Below, one piece after another: positions 24,224-31,586 of a stretch of DNA of 36,392 nucleotides (position 1 is its first letter; the number at the start of each line of letters is the position of its first letter). Origin of the DNA: Cytophagaceae bacterium (GTDB taxonomy: Bacteria; Bacteroidota; Bacteroidia; Cytophagales; Cytophagaceae); NCBI GenBank assembly GCA_025455005.1, contig JALONH010000032.1, positions 1-36,392 of the forward strand, written 5' to 3'. The notes under the pieces were generated by a model. The model was not told where the DNA came from. It did no database searches and worked only from the letters and a program-made list of their open reading frames with translations. The translations under genes and the position numbers were made by a program.

Positions 24224-24643
24224 ATGTATAAAAGAGTAAACGTATTTCTTGGATTGGCATTATCTATTTGGCTTTCAAGCTTTTTAGTAGTGACTAACGG
24301 TCATCAATCAGTTCCGGAGCTATTGGAAGTAGTGCGAATACATATTAAAGGAGGACAAGCCAAAGAGTTGTCGAAATACTTTAGCGAAACAGTAGAGCTG
24401 CAATTATTAGATCAAGATCGAAAAGGGTATAATCGAACACAGGCGGAATTCATTGTAAAAGACTTCTTTTCAAAACATCCGGCCAGCGACTTTAAATATA
24501 CCTATAAGAATATAGAAAAAGAGGAGTTCAAATTAGCTATAGGCGACTATACCTATCCCAATGGAACAATGCGAGTGACGATAGTTATCAAACCCTCCGG
24601 TACTTCTTATTCTATAGACTCTATGGTAATTGAACGCAAATAA
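24224..24643 (+). CDS. DUF4783 domain protein, exported
   Basis: A 139-residue exported protein. Residues 1-27 are a signal peptide (VFLGLALSIWLSSFLVVTNG). The remainder matches what I recall of DUF4783, an NTF2-like alpha+beta fold found mainly in Bacteroidota: HIKGGQAKELSKYFSETVEL, SRTQ-like YNRTQAEFIVKDFFSKHP, FKLAIGDYTYPNGTMRV and a last strand SIDSMVIERK. No function is known; the fold could bind a small ligand or lipid. It lies directly upstream of nadC, an arrangement I remember from other Bacteroidota, but a hairpin terminator and a separate nadC promoter lie between them. Confidence 0.75.
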   Translation: MYKRVNVFLGLALSIWLSSFLVVTNGHQSVPELLEVVRIHIKGGQAKELSKYFSETVELQLLDQDRKGYNRTQAEFIVKDFFSKHPASDFKYTYKNIEKEEFKLAIGDYTYPNGTMRVTIVIKPSGTSYSIDSMVIERK

Positions 24644-24670
24644 ATAAATTTCTCTTAGTTTAACTTTGCG

Positions 24671-24696
24671 AACCCCGGACGTGTTCCGGGGTTTTT
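24671..24696 (+). terminator. Intrinsic terminator after DUF4783 gene
   Basis: AACCCCGGA (24671-24679) pairs with TCCGGGGTT (24685-24693), a 9-bp GC-rich stem with loop CGTGT, followed by TTTTTAATTTT. Strong rho-independent terminator, 27 nt past the stop. Confidence 0.88.
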
Positions 24697-24727
24697 AATT
24701 TTACTTCGGTATTGTCCATTTTTGTTT

Positions 24728-24735
24728 TAATTTTG
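24728..24735 (+). promoter_or_regulatory. -7 box TAATTTTG for nadC
   Basis: TAATTTTG is a perfect TAnnTTTG only 6 nt before the nadC ATG at 24742. A start site 5-7 nt downstream would make the message leaderless or nearly so. It argues against an earlier TTG start at 24712. Confidence 0.5.
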
Positions 24736-24741
24736 CTCGCC

Positions 24742-25602
24742 ATGTACGATTATTTACAACCTGAATCCCTGTATCGATTTATACAAACTGCTTTATCGGA
24801 AGATGTAGGCAGTGGTGATCATACTTCTTTGGCTACCATTGCCAAAGGGACAACGGGAGATGCGATTATGTATTTAAAGGATGATGGTATCATTGCCGGT
24901 GTGGAGGCAGCTGAAATGATTTTCAAAACCGTTGACCGTAGTTTAACCACTGAATGGTACATTCAAGACGGATCACCATTTCAAAAGGGAACGGAAGCGT
25001 GTAAAGTTTCCGGATCCGTACATTCTATATTACAGGCAGAACGATTGGTATTAAATACGATGCAACGTATGAGTGGGATAGCCAGTGGGGTTAATGCGTT
25101 GCAAAAAAAGATCGAACATACGGGGACTAAGTTATTAGACAGCCGTAAGACAACCCCTAATTTTCGCATGATGGAAAAATGGGCAGTTGCCATAGGAGGT
25201 GGAGTGAACCATCGGTACGGATTGTTTGATATGATATTAATTAAAGATAATCATATTGATTTCGCCGGAGGAGTGGGTCCAGCCTTACAACGGTGTACAG
25301 ACTATATAAAAACGACAGGCCTTGACCTGAAAATAGAAATAGAAGCACGTACGTTAGCTGAAGTGTCAGAAGCTCTTTCTACTGGCATTCCGTTTCGTAT
25401 CCTTTTAGATAATATGCCTATCCCTCTTTTAAAAGAAGCTGTAGCTTTGATCGATAACAAGGTGGAGACCGAAGCTTCCGGTGGTATAACATCCGATACT
25501 ATAGTGGCGGTAGCAGAATGTGGAGTGGATTTTATATCCATGGGCGCTATTACCCATAGTTATAAAAGTAAGGACATCAGCCTAAAAGCAAAAAATTACT
25601 AA
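24742..25602 (+). CDS. nadC: Nicotinate-nucleotide pyrophosphorylase (carboxylating), quinolinate phosphoribosyltransferase
   Basis: NadC, 286 residues from ATG 24742. It joins quinolinate and PRPP to give nicotinate mononucleotide, CO2 and PPi in NAD synthesis. Landmarks are ALSEDVGSGDHTS at the N-terminus, QAERLVLNTMQRMSGIAS, the substrate-binding DSRKTTPNFRMMEKWAVAIG with basic residues, GGGVNHRYGLFDMILIKDNH, IEIEARTLAEV, ILLDNMP and EASGGIT for phosphate binding. A TTG 30 nt upstream in frame is unlikely as start, because the promoter -7 box falls between the two. No nadA or nadB is in this window. Confidence 0.96.
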   Translation: MYDYLQPESLYRFIQTALSEDVGSGDHTSLATIAKGTTGDAIMYLKDDGIIAGVEAAEMIFKTVDRSLTTEWYIQDGSPFQKGTEACKVSGSVHSILQAERLVLNTMQRMSGIASGVNALQKKIEHTGTKLLDSRKTTPNFRMMEKWAVAIGGGVNHRYGLFDMILIKDNHIDFAGGVGPALQRCTDYIKTTGLDLKIEIEARTLAEVSEALSTGIPFRILLDNMPIPLLKEAVALIDNKVETEASGGITSDTIVAVAECGVDFISMGAITHSYKSKDISLKAKNY

Positions 25603-25650
25603 GAGAGAGGGGCGTTCCATCTTATATTTAAGTCCTCTGTTAAGAAAAAA

Positions 25651-25748
25651 ATACTTAATACTTAATACTTAATACTTAATACTTAATACTTAATACTTAA
25701 TACTTAATACTTAATACTTAATACTTAATACTTAATACTTAATACTTA
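25651..25748. repeat. Heptamer tandem repeat (ATACTTA), 14 perfect copies
   Basis: Fourteen exact head-to-tail copies of ATACTTA fill 98 nt, ending 24 nt before the ATG of the YcxB-like gene. The unit is neither interrupted nor degenerate, which implies recent expansion or continual slippage. It lies in the promoter/leader zone between nadC and 25773, so copy-number change would alter promoter spacing or leader length and not a reading frame. Confidence 0.97.
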
Positions 25749-25772
25749 CCAAAAGAATTTATTGCAGCCGGA

Positions 25773-26195
25773 ATGAGTTCGATAATAAAAGAACAATGGA
25801 TGTACGCCGGTATACCATTGGCTATGATTGTAGTTGGTCTCCTCTGGTCAGAAGGCCGGTGGTGGTTTATTCTACCGGCAATTATTGGGGCTTCTATCTA
25901 TCTTTTATTTTGGTATTTACAGTTTGTGGCAGCAACACAAATGGAGCAAAGTAAGGTATTGTTTCAAAAATTAAGTTATGAATTTGACAGTAGACAAATT
26001 TTAATCAAGTTAAACGATAAACAAGGAAGCCCACTAAAATGGGAAATGATTAAACGGGTGAATAAAAGAAAAAATGACTATCTCTTTATTATGGGTAGAG
26101 GACAGTTTTTCTTGTTCCCATATAAAATATTTAACTCGGATAACGACTTGCGCTTTTTAGATTCCATCCTGGAAAGAAAAGGCTTATTAAAATAA
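25773..26195 (+). CDS. YcxB-like small membrane protein
   Basis: A 140-residue protein with two transmembrane helices near the N-terminus (about 11-25, GIPLAMIVVGLLW, and 30-50, WWFILPAIIGASIYLLFWYL), followed by a cytoplasmic beta-rich domain that resembles the YcxB-like family: KLSYEFDSRQILIKLNDKQG, SPLKWEMIKRVNKRKNDYLF, then FFLFPYKIFNS and a terminal helix LRFLDSILERKG. Function is unknown in the family. It lies downstream of the heptamer array and ends 5 nt before a strong terminator, so it is monocistronic or shares a long message with nadC. Confidence 0.65.
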   Translation: MSSIIKEQWMYAGIPLAMIVVGLLWSEGRWWFILPAIIGASIYLLFWYLQFVAATQMEQSKVLFQKLSYEFDSRQILIKLNDKQGSPLKWEMIKRVNKRKNDYLFIMGRGQFFLFPYKIFNSDNDLRFLDSILERKGLLK

Positions 26196-26200
26196 TACAG

Positions 26201-26228
26201 AAAAAACCTCGAAAAGTCGAGGTTTTTT
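26201..26228. terminator. Strong hairpin terminator after YcxB-like gene
   Basis: AAAAAACCTCGA (26201-26212) pairs with TCGAGGTTTTTT (26217-26228), a 12-bp perfect stem with loop AAAG. A-tract and T-tract flanks allow termination in both directions. Confidence 0.88.
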
Positions 26229-26333
26229 ACTTTTCATTGATTAACTAGAATCTAGTAATAGTATTTTTACAAGAACCTTTTTTCATATATACTGATTATT
26301 ACTTTATTATCAGACATTTATAAATATTAGTAT

Positions 26334-26341
26334 TACCTTTG
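26334..26341 (+). promoter_or_regulatory. -7 box TACCTTTG
   Basis: TACCTTTG is a perfect TAnnTTTG 21 nt before the ATG at 26363. The upstream 100 nt are AT-rich; no TTTG at exact -33 spacing was seen. Confidence 0.5.
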
Positions 26342-26362
26342 TTATGCACATAGGCAATATCT

Positions 26363-27865
26363 ATGAAAATTTTATATTTACTCATTTTTGCATTATTCTT
26401 TGTTTCTACAAGTTCTGGTCAATCGCCGGAGAACGATTGTAACTATAGCCTTGGGGTAGATTATACCTTTTGTGTTCGTTCAGAGAACGAACGTATTTGG
26501 AATTCAAACGAACCTTTTGATACACTCTTTATTCGTATACCGGAAAACCCCAATGTTATTCAAATTCAATGGAATATTATAGGTCAAGGTAAATTTATAG
26601 GCTATCAAGATAAGCACATTGTGTATTTAACGAGTACAAAGGACATTGATCAAGCCCCAGTTTTATTGATTGGCAGTATACAATTACGCCGATGTACTTC
26701 GGTATTAATCGATACAATAGCGGTTCAGTTGCGTTCTTTACCGGAGCAGATACCTAATGGATATGTTTATTATGCATCTTGTGCAGACACTGTTCGTTTA
26801 GGTCAAGCGTTTAATGGTATACGACCTTTTTCATCCCATCCGGAGTATTCTGTTCTATGGCAAAATCTAAACGGACTTGGTCATATAATGTATGCGGATT
26901 CTTCAGAAGCGGTGTATATTCCCCGAGTTGGCAGCGAATCCTCATTGGTTATTGTAAAGAAGCAAAGTAGTTATAAGGGTTGCGCTGTAGATGAGTTTGT
27001 TTACTTAACCCTTCAATCGAAGCCAACCGTTTTTGCCGGCAAAGATATTTGGATTCAGGATTCAACTGCTCGAAATAATGGTACTAAAATTCGATTGCCG
27101 AGTGCTTACACCGGTAACCCATTATCTACTTTGTACCGTTGGAGTCATACCGGATCCGGATTTTTCCTTCAAAACAACAGAGACGGAATGGTGTACCGAG
27201 CCCATACAACTGATTATGATAAAGGGTATGTTACGATTACCTTACAAACAAACTACTGTGAAAGCATCCAGAAAGATTCCTTTTTAATTTTTCTAAACCC
27301 AACTCCTTTGTTGCAACCTCAACTTCCCAGGATATTGCACGCCAATCAAACCATTGAGCTATCTTTAAACACCACTTTAGGGATACCGGTACAATCTTGT
27401 TATGTGTTTGGTGACCATCATCAATTTATAGAGCAAGTGAAACCGGGAGATAATGTACTCTTACAAGAGAGCAATGAGCAATTTTCAAATGGGGTTATTT
27501 ATTTGGAATACCATATACAATCCGATGATGCCACGATAGTCGTTAAGGATTCTATGTTAACAACAAAGTACCATACATCTACGTCTCCAATAGCCCTTAC
27601 AAGACTTTCTAAAATGCCGTCTGCGTCCCTTTCTCTTTATCCCAATCCTTGTCTTTCGGCTATTTCATTCTCCCTACCTAGCAGTACAGGTATAGCGGCT
27701 ATTTTATTTACCCATACTTTGGGAAAACAACAAATAAAGACGGATGTATCTTTTTTTGAAGATCATTACATCTGTTCGGTTGATGATTTGTCGCAGGGCG
27801 TATACCTTGTTGAAATTATTACAAAAGAAGGAATGCGGTATTATAGTAAAGTAGTGAAAGAATAA
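26363..27865 (+). CDS. Secreted Ig/PKD-like protein with T9SS type A sorting domain
   Basis: A 500-residue exported protein with signal peptide (MKILYLLIFALFFVSTSSGQ). The body contains several Ig/PKD-like beta modules with paired Cys and tryptophan-centred strands (IQIQWNIIGQGKFIGYQD, YSVLWQNLNGLGHIMY, LYRWSHTGSGFFLQN). The last 75 residues are a T9SS sorting domain: SLSLYPNPCLSAISFS, SQGVYLVEIIT and terminal SKVVKE. No catalytic motif was recognised. It converges on the GH9 cellulase gene, with a hairpin between, and may be an accessory surface protein of the cellulose locus, but that is only positional. It has its own -7 box upstream. Confidence 0.83.
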   Translation: MKILYLLIFALFFVSTSSGQSPENDCNYSLGVDYTFCVRSENERIWNSNEPFDTLFIRIPENPNVIQIQWNIIGQGKFIGYQDKHIVYLTSTKDIDQAPVLLIGSIQLRRCTSVLIDTIAVQLRSLPEQIPNGYVYYASCADTVRLGQAFNGIRPFSSHPEYSVLWQNLNGLGHIMYADSSEAVYIPRVGSESSLVIVKKQSSYKGCAVDEFVYLTLQSKPTVFAGKDIWIQDSTARNNGTKIRLPSAYTGNPLSTLYRWSHTGSGFFLQNNRDGMVYRAHTTDYDKGYVTITLQTNYCESIQKDSFLIFLNPTPLLQPQLPRILHANQTIELSLNTTLGIPVQSCYVFGDHHQFIEQVKPGDNVLLQESNEQFSNGVIYLEYHIQSDDATIVVKDSMLTTKYHTSTSPIALTRLSKMPSASLSLYPNPCLSAISFSLPSSTGIAAILFTHTLGKQQIKTDVSFFEDHYICSVDDLSQGVYLVEIITKEGMRYYSKVVKE

Positions 27866-27868
27866 AAA

Positions 27869-27892
27869 AAGCCGTTTCAAATGAAACGGCTT
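27869..27892 (-). terminator. Terminator of GH9 cellulase gene (convergent)
   Basis: AAGCCGTTTCA (27869-27879) pairs with TGAAACGGCTT (27882-27892). On the minus strand the stem is followed by TTTTTTTATT, an intrinsic terminator 18 nt past the GH9 stop. It begins 3 nt after the stop of the plus-strand gene and may also slow that transcript. Confidence 0.82.
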
Positions 27893-27910
27893 GTAACGTT
27901 CAATTAATTT

Positions 27911-30900
27911 TTATTGTTTGATGAGCTTCACCGTTTGATACAGGTTTCCATCCCATGAAGTTAGAAAATAAATACCCGGCGCTAATCCTTCTCCAATATT
28001 CCATTCTTGATTCGCTCCTTTGTTAGTCCATTTTTCAATTGTTTCGCCGCTTACTGTTGTTAATACATAATCTACGGCCGGATCCGATGAAGAAATGTAC
28101 TGAATCGTAGTGTAACCGGTAAATGGATTTGGTTTTGCTACCAAGCTGTTTTTAAACGTTGCGTCTACAGATACTATCGCGCTATAATCGGTCGATCCAT
28201 CCAGATCCACTTGTGCTATTCTGTAATACGTTGTAGAGGCTAATGGTGCTGCATCAACTAACGAATAGCGTTGTAAAGCGGAAGAGTTACCGCTGCCATC
28301 CACCACCGAAAGGTCGCTGAAATCCACTCCATTTGAAGAACGCTGAACGATAAAGTAATCGTTATTTACTTCTTCAGAGGTTATCCATTCCAAGAGTACT
28401 GTATTATCGATTCGTCGAGCAGAAACCGACACCCAATCAACCGGAAGAGTACAACCTGTATTGGCGGCCACTACCGGTAAGCGATCACACGGAGTCCCCG
28501 TTTGAAATTGAATATTATAGAAGAAGTGGTAGTCGTTTCCATCTCCATCTCCTCCATTTTCACCGGTAATCGTAAATACACCGGCAGGAGTAGAATTATA
28601 TGGATAGGTAGCATTACCTTGTTGCCATATTGGGGAACCATTAATGGAACCGGAAGCTGGTTGTACGATTCGTAAACGTAAATTCGTACCCCATGCAGAT
28701 TGTATGGTAAAGTTAGTAAAGGTAAAGTTAATCATTATGGTGCCACAACTTGCACAAGAAGGAGTTGCTGCATTAGAAGTAAATATTCTTGTTGGAGAAA
28801 GCGCGTTCCCATTATTATCTAAAACTTCTACTGCTATTGTACCTGCAGAGGTAGCATAGGTTGTAAATGGAACAGATAAAGAGGTTATGGTAACATTGGA
28901 CGAAATCGTAAAAGCTAAGTGATTTCCATTTGGCCAGCCCCATTGTTGGTCTCCACCAGTCAATTTACTTGTAGGCCCAACACTACCGCCGGTAGCACTC
29001 ATATCTTGAACGTAGTATGTGCCGGCGGAGGGTGCATTATAATTTAAACCGGTAGCAACTGAAGAGCCGGCAGTTGGTACTGTAAACCATTGATAAGGGC
29101 CAGCACCGGCATTTGTAATACTTAATGGAATCGAACCGGATGCGGAGCAACCGTCTACCGGAGTCGGCAAGGAACTCGTTAAACGAATAATGTCGTTATT
29201 GTTACACGAACCTTGTGTAACGGTAAGTCTATAATAACCCGCTTTACGCACATTTGATAAGGTGGAGTTGGTTCCGGCAGTTATATTGGTATAAGGACCT
29301 GCTAAAGCATTTGCTTCTGCCCATTGCCAAGTAGCACCGGAGTAAGAAGCTAGGTTCGAAGGGGCTAGATTATACGATGCAGGTTGACAGATATTTTGAT
29401 CAGCCCCTAAACTAGGTACAGGAATAGAGTTAGTAAAGTGTATGGTATCTCGTTTGGTGCAAGGGGCCCCTACGGTAGTGGAGTCTCTTTCTACAATATA
29501 GCTGCCTGCTGAGGTAATGCTGTAGGTACGGTTTGTAGCTCCTGAGATAAGCGTTTTTGTACTTCCGTTCCATGTATACCAACGATAAGATATAGCTCCA
29601 CCGGGATTTCCTGCGTTTGCATCTGCTAGATAAGGTAGTGTGGTATTACAAGTAGAACGGTCCGGACCTAGATTGGGTTGACGACAGTTACCTACGACAA
29701 CAGGAGCTAACCTCCAGTTAATAAAACCTAAAGCACCTACTAAACCTACGTTATAATCAACACAAACTTCAGAGTTCACATAATCACTTCTATCGTCATT
29801 ATACGTTCCGTCTCGTTTACCGCCAACTAAGGCGCCTAATTGTTGGTTTTTTGTTGGAATAGTAAGAACGGTGGCATTGCCGGGATTGTCATCTCTTAAA
29901 TAAACATTTCTATGGTGAGGGTATTGAGGCGATAAAAAAGGCCCCCCTGCTGCCGGCGTAAAGCCTACAACGTAACTACGTTTGCTTCCGTTTCTTCCCA
30001 TGATATAATCTATATCTGCATAGATTAAATTCATAGTTGCCGTAGAGTAGTCATTGTTAAGTTTGGCATATAAAGCAATTAAGAAAGAAGCATTCGCATT
30101 ATAGCGCAAAGCACCCCAACCTCCACCATGTGCGTTATAAATGCCTAATCCATTTCTGCTTCCACCAGCCATAAAATGACCGGAAATACGATTGTTAAAT
30201 TGTGTTCTGGCATTGTTATCACCTAATAATGCCATGTTGTACAATGCTACCTCGCCATCGTTTGCATAGTCAAAGGTATAATATTGGTTCGGGCCTACAA
30301 CGCCTGCCCCTTTATTATTTGCTGCCGGGTATTGTAGCGCTTCCGTTCTATAGGCTGTATTGTTCGTAGCCCAATACATTTCAGAACACATGATGGCATA
30401 ATTATCTTCCCATGCGTCATTCCCACCATAGAATCCTTCTGTGCAAGAAGGGTCTCCGTTGCCCTTATTGTTTTTCGCGTAATTGTATGCATAATTCGCA
30501 TGCGTTAAACATAAAGCTGCATACGCTGCATCGTAGGGTTGATACATTCTGGACATCAACGCCAAAGTGGCTGCTACCATAGACGCTTGGGTAGATTCAC
30601 CGGGATTCTTACACACCGGACGTGCTTGACCACCATTATTTTGACTCAAGGTTTGCATTTTTACGGCAGTAGTCCATTGAGCATGATCCCAATCTCCATC
30701 TCCAACTTGATAGTAAAAATTATTATTATCTCGAGCACATTTAATTAAGTAATCACATTTGTGCTTCATTTCATCTAAAACATCCGGAATACCATTAGGG
30801 TCATGACAAGTACCCTCATAGGTATAGTTTCCACATGTATTGTAACCATTATACGTAAAACTATATTTATCATCGTATCCGGTAGGCCATTCTGCATATC

Positions 30901-31219
30901 CCTTCAACAACATGTAAGCAGAATAAAATCCGGTAATACCAAACTTTACGTGATCTCCACAGTCGTGCCATCCACCGGACATATCATACGCACCATCGGC
31001 ATCCCCTACAAAGGCGGTACCTCGTAAACTTGAGTTAACGCCGGTGGGTAAATGATTGTATAATGTCCAATTGTTATTACCGGAGCGTTGTGCACCGTAA
31101 AAACGAGTGGACATCCATAGTGCTTTTTTATAATCATTTGTCGTCCAATATTGAGCCAACAATTCGAACTGAGTCAAAAGAATGAGTAAAAGAGTAGTAA
31201 GTTTAAACTTTGTGGACAT
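27911..31219 (-). CDS. GH9 cellulase (endoglucanase), modular, T9SS-secreted
   Basis: A 1102-residue enzyme from ATG 31219; an upstream in-frame TTG at 31225 is unlikely. After a signal peptide (LTTLLLILLTQFELLAQ) the GH9 domain fills residues about 24-505: DMSGGWHDCGDHVKFG holds the catalytic base pair of aspartates (D86, D89), PHHRN the substrate His, and SDYVNSEVCVDYNVGLVG the acid Glu484. The usual Ala of DAGD is Cys here. Unlike many GH9 enzymes there is no N-terminal Ig domain and no classical CBM. Next come three Ig-like segments (about 515-740), an aromatic-rich module (745-910), a fibronectin-III-like domain (LPVDWVSVSARRIDNT onward) and a T9SS sorting domain (about 1025-1102, VAKPNPFTGYTT, terminal VKLIKQ). 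It should cleave beta-1,4-glucan at or near the cell surface. The upstream GH8 gene shares its C-terminal modules. Confidence 0.95.
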   Translation of the reverse strand: MSTKFKLTTLLLILLTQFELLAQYWTTNDYKKALWMSTRFYGAQRSGNNNWTLYNHLPTGVNSSLRGTAFVGDADGAYDMSGGWHDCGDHVKFGITGFYSAYMLLKGYAEWPTGYDDKYSFTYNGYNTCGNYTYEGTCHDPNGIPDVLDEMKHKCDYLIKCARDNNNFYYQVGDGDWDHAQWTTAVKMQTLSQNNGGQARPVCKNPGESTQASMVAATLALMSRMYQPYDAAYAALCLTHANYAYNYAKNNKGNGDPSCTEGFYGGNDAWEDNYAIMCSEMYWATNNTAYRTEALQYPAANNKGAGVVGPNQYYTFDYANDGEVALYNMALLGDNNARTQFNNRISGHFMAGGSRNGLGIYNAHGGGWGALRYNANASFLIALYAKLNNDYSTATMNLIYADIDYIMGRNGSKRSYVVGFTPAAGGPFLSPQYPHHRNVYLRDDNPGNATVLTIPTKNQQLGALVGGKRDGTYNDDRSDYVNSEVCVDYNVGLVGALGFINWRLAPVVVGNCRQPNLGPDRSTCNTTLPYLADANAGNPGGAISYRWYTWNGSTKTLISGATNRTYSITSAGSYIVERDSTTVGAPCTKRDTIHFTNSIPVPSLGADQNICQPASYNLAPSNLASYSGATWQWAEANALAGPYTNITAGTNSTLSNVRKAGYYRLTVTQGSCNNNDIIRLTSSLPTPVDGCSASGSIPLSITNAGAGPYQWFTVPTAGSSVATGLNYNAPSAGTYYVQDMSATGGSVGPTSKLTGGDQQWGWPNGNHLAFTISSNVTITSLSVPFTTYATSAGTIAVEVLDNNGNALSPTRIFTSNAATPSCASCGTIMINFTFTNFTIQSAWGTNLRLRIVQPASGSINGSPIWQQGNATYPYNSTPAGVFTITGENGGDGDGNDYHFFYNIQFQTGTPCDRLPVVAANTGCTLPVDWVSVSARRIDNTVLLEWITSEEVNNDYFIVQRSSNGVDFSDLSVVDGSGNSSALQRYSLVDAAPLASTTYYRIAQVDLDGSTDYSAIVSVDATFKNSLVAKPNPFTGYTTIQYISSSDPAVDYVLTTVSGETIEKWTNKGANQEWNIGEGLAPGIYFLTSWDGNLYQTVKLIKQ

Positions 31220-31542
31220 GAGCAAATTCCTACGTTATGGATAAATACGATAGGTTAAAAATAGGAAAAATTTATTTATTGTGTTTATCTAATGTAAGAT
31301 TATATTATTTATATAAATAGTTTGATTATAACAGTAATTTATTATAATAATACAAATATTATCAATATCCATACTTATGTTTTTGAACAAAAAATTCCAT
31401 TTTTTTAATTTTAGCCACATTCGTAACTTTCTTCTAGGAATTGAACCTGAAAAAATTCAATTTTTTCATCAAATTATTTTGACACTTTATGGTTGAAAAA
31501 AGAGAAAAACAGGAGTATTATCAATAGTTATGGATGTAGGTA
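31220..31542. other. AT-rich gap between GH8 and GH9 genes
   Basis: The cellulase genes are separated by 367 nt (31220-31586). The part nearer GH9 is very AT-rich with no ORF and no perfect TAnnTTTG on the minus strand. It probably holds the GH9 promoter; no operator was recognised. Confidence 0.45.
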
Positions 31543-31572
31543 ATAGGCCTTAAAATAACTTTTAAGGCCTAT
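31543..31572 (-). terminator. Hairpin after GH8 gene, weak terminator
   Basis: A 12-bp stem (31543-31554 with 31561-31572; core TAGGCCTTAAA) has a 6-nt loop, 14 nt past the GH8 stop. The minus-strand sequence after it (TTACCTACATCC) lacks a U-run, so it may protect the 3' end or pass polymerase on to GH9 instead of fully terminating. Confidence 0.55.
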
Positions 31573-31586
31573 AAGAATAGATATTT

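Noticed and set aside
24712-24741. TTG 24712 as nadC start
   Set aside because: ATG 24742 fits the family N-terminus and the promoter box lies between the two codons.
25651-25748. Heptamer array as a CRISPR-like repeat
   Set aside because: Units are contiguous with no spacers and only 7 nt long; it is a simple tandem repeat.
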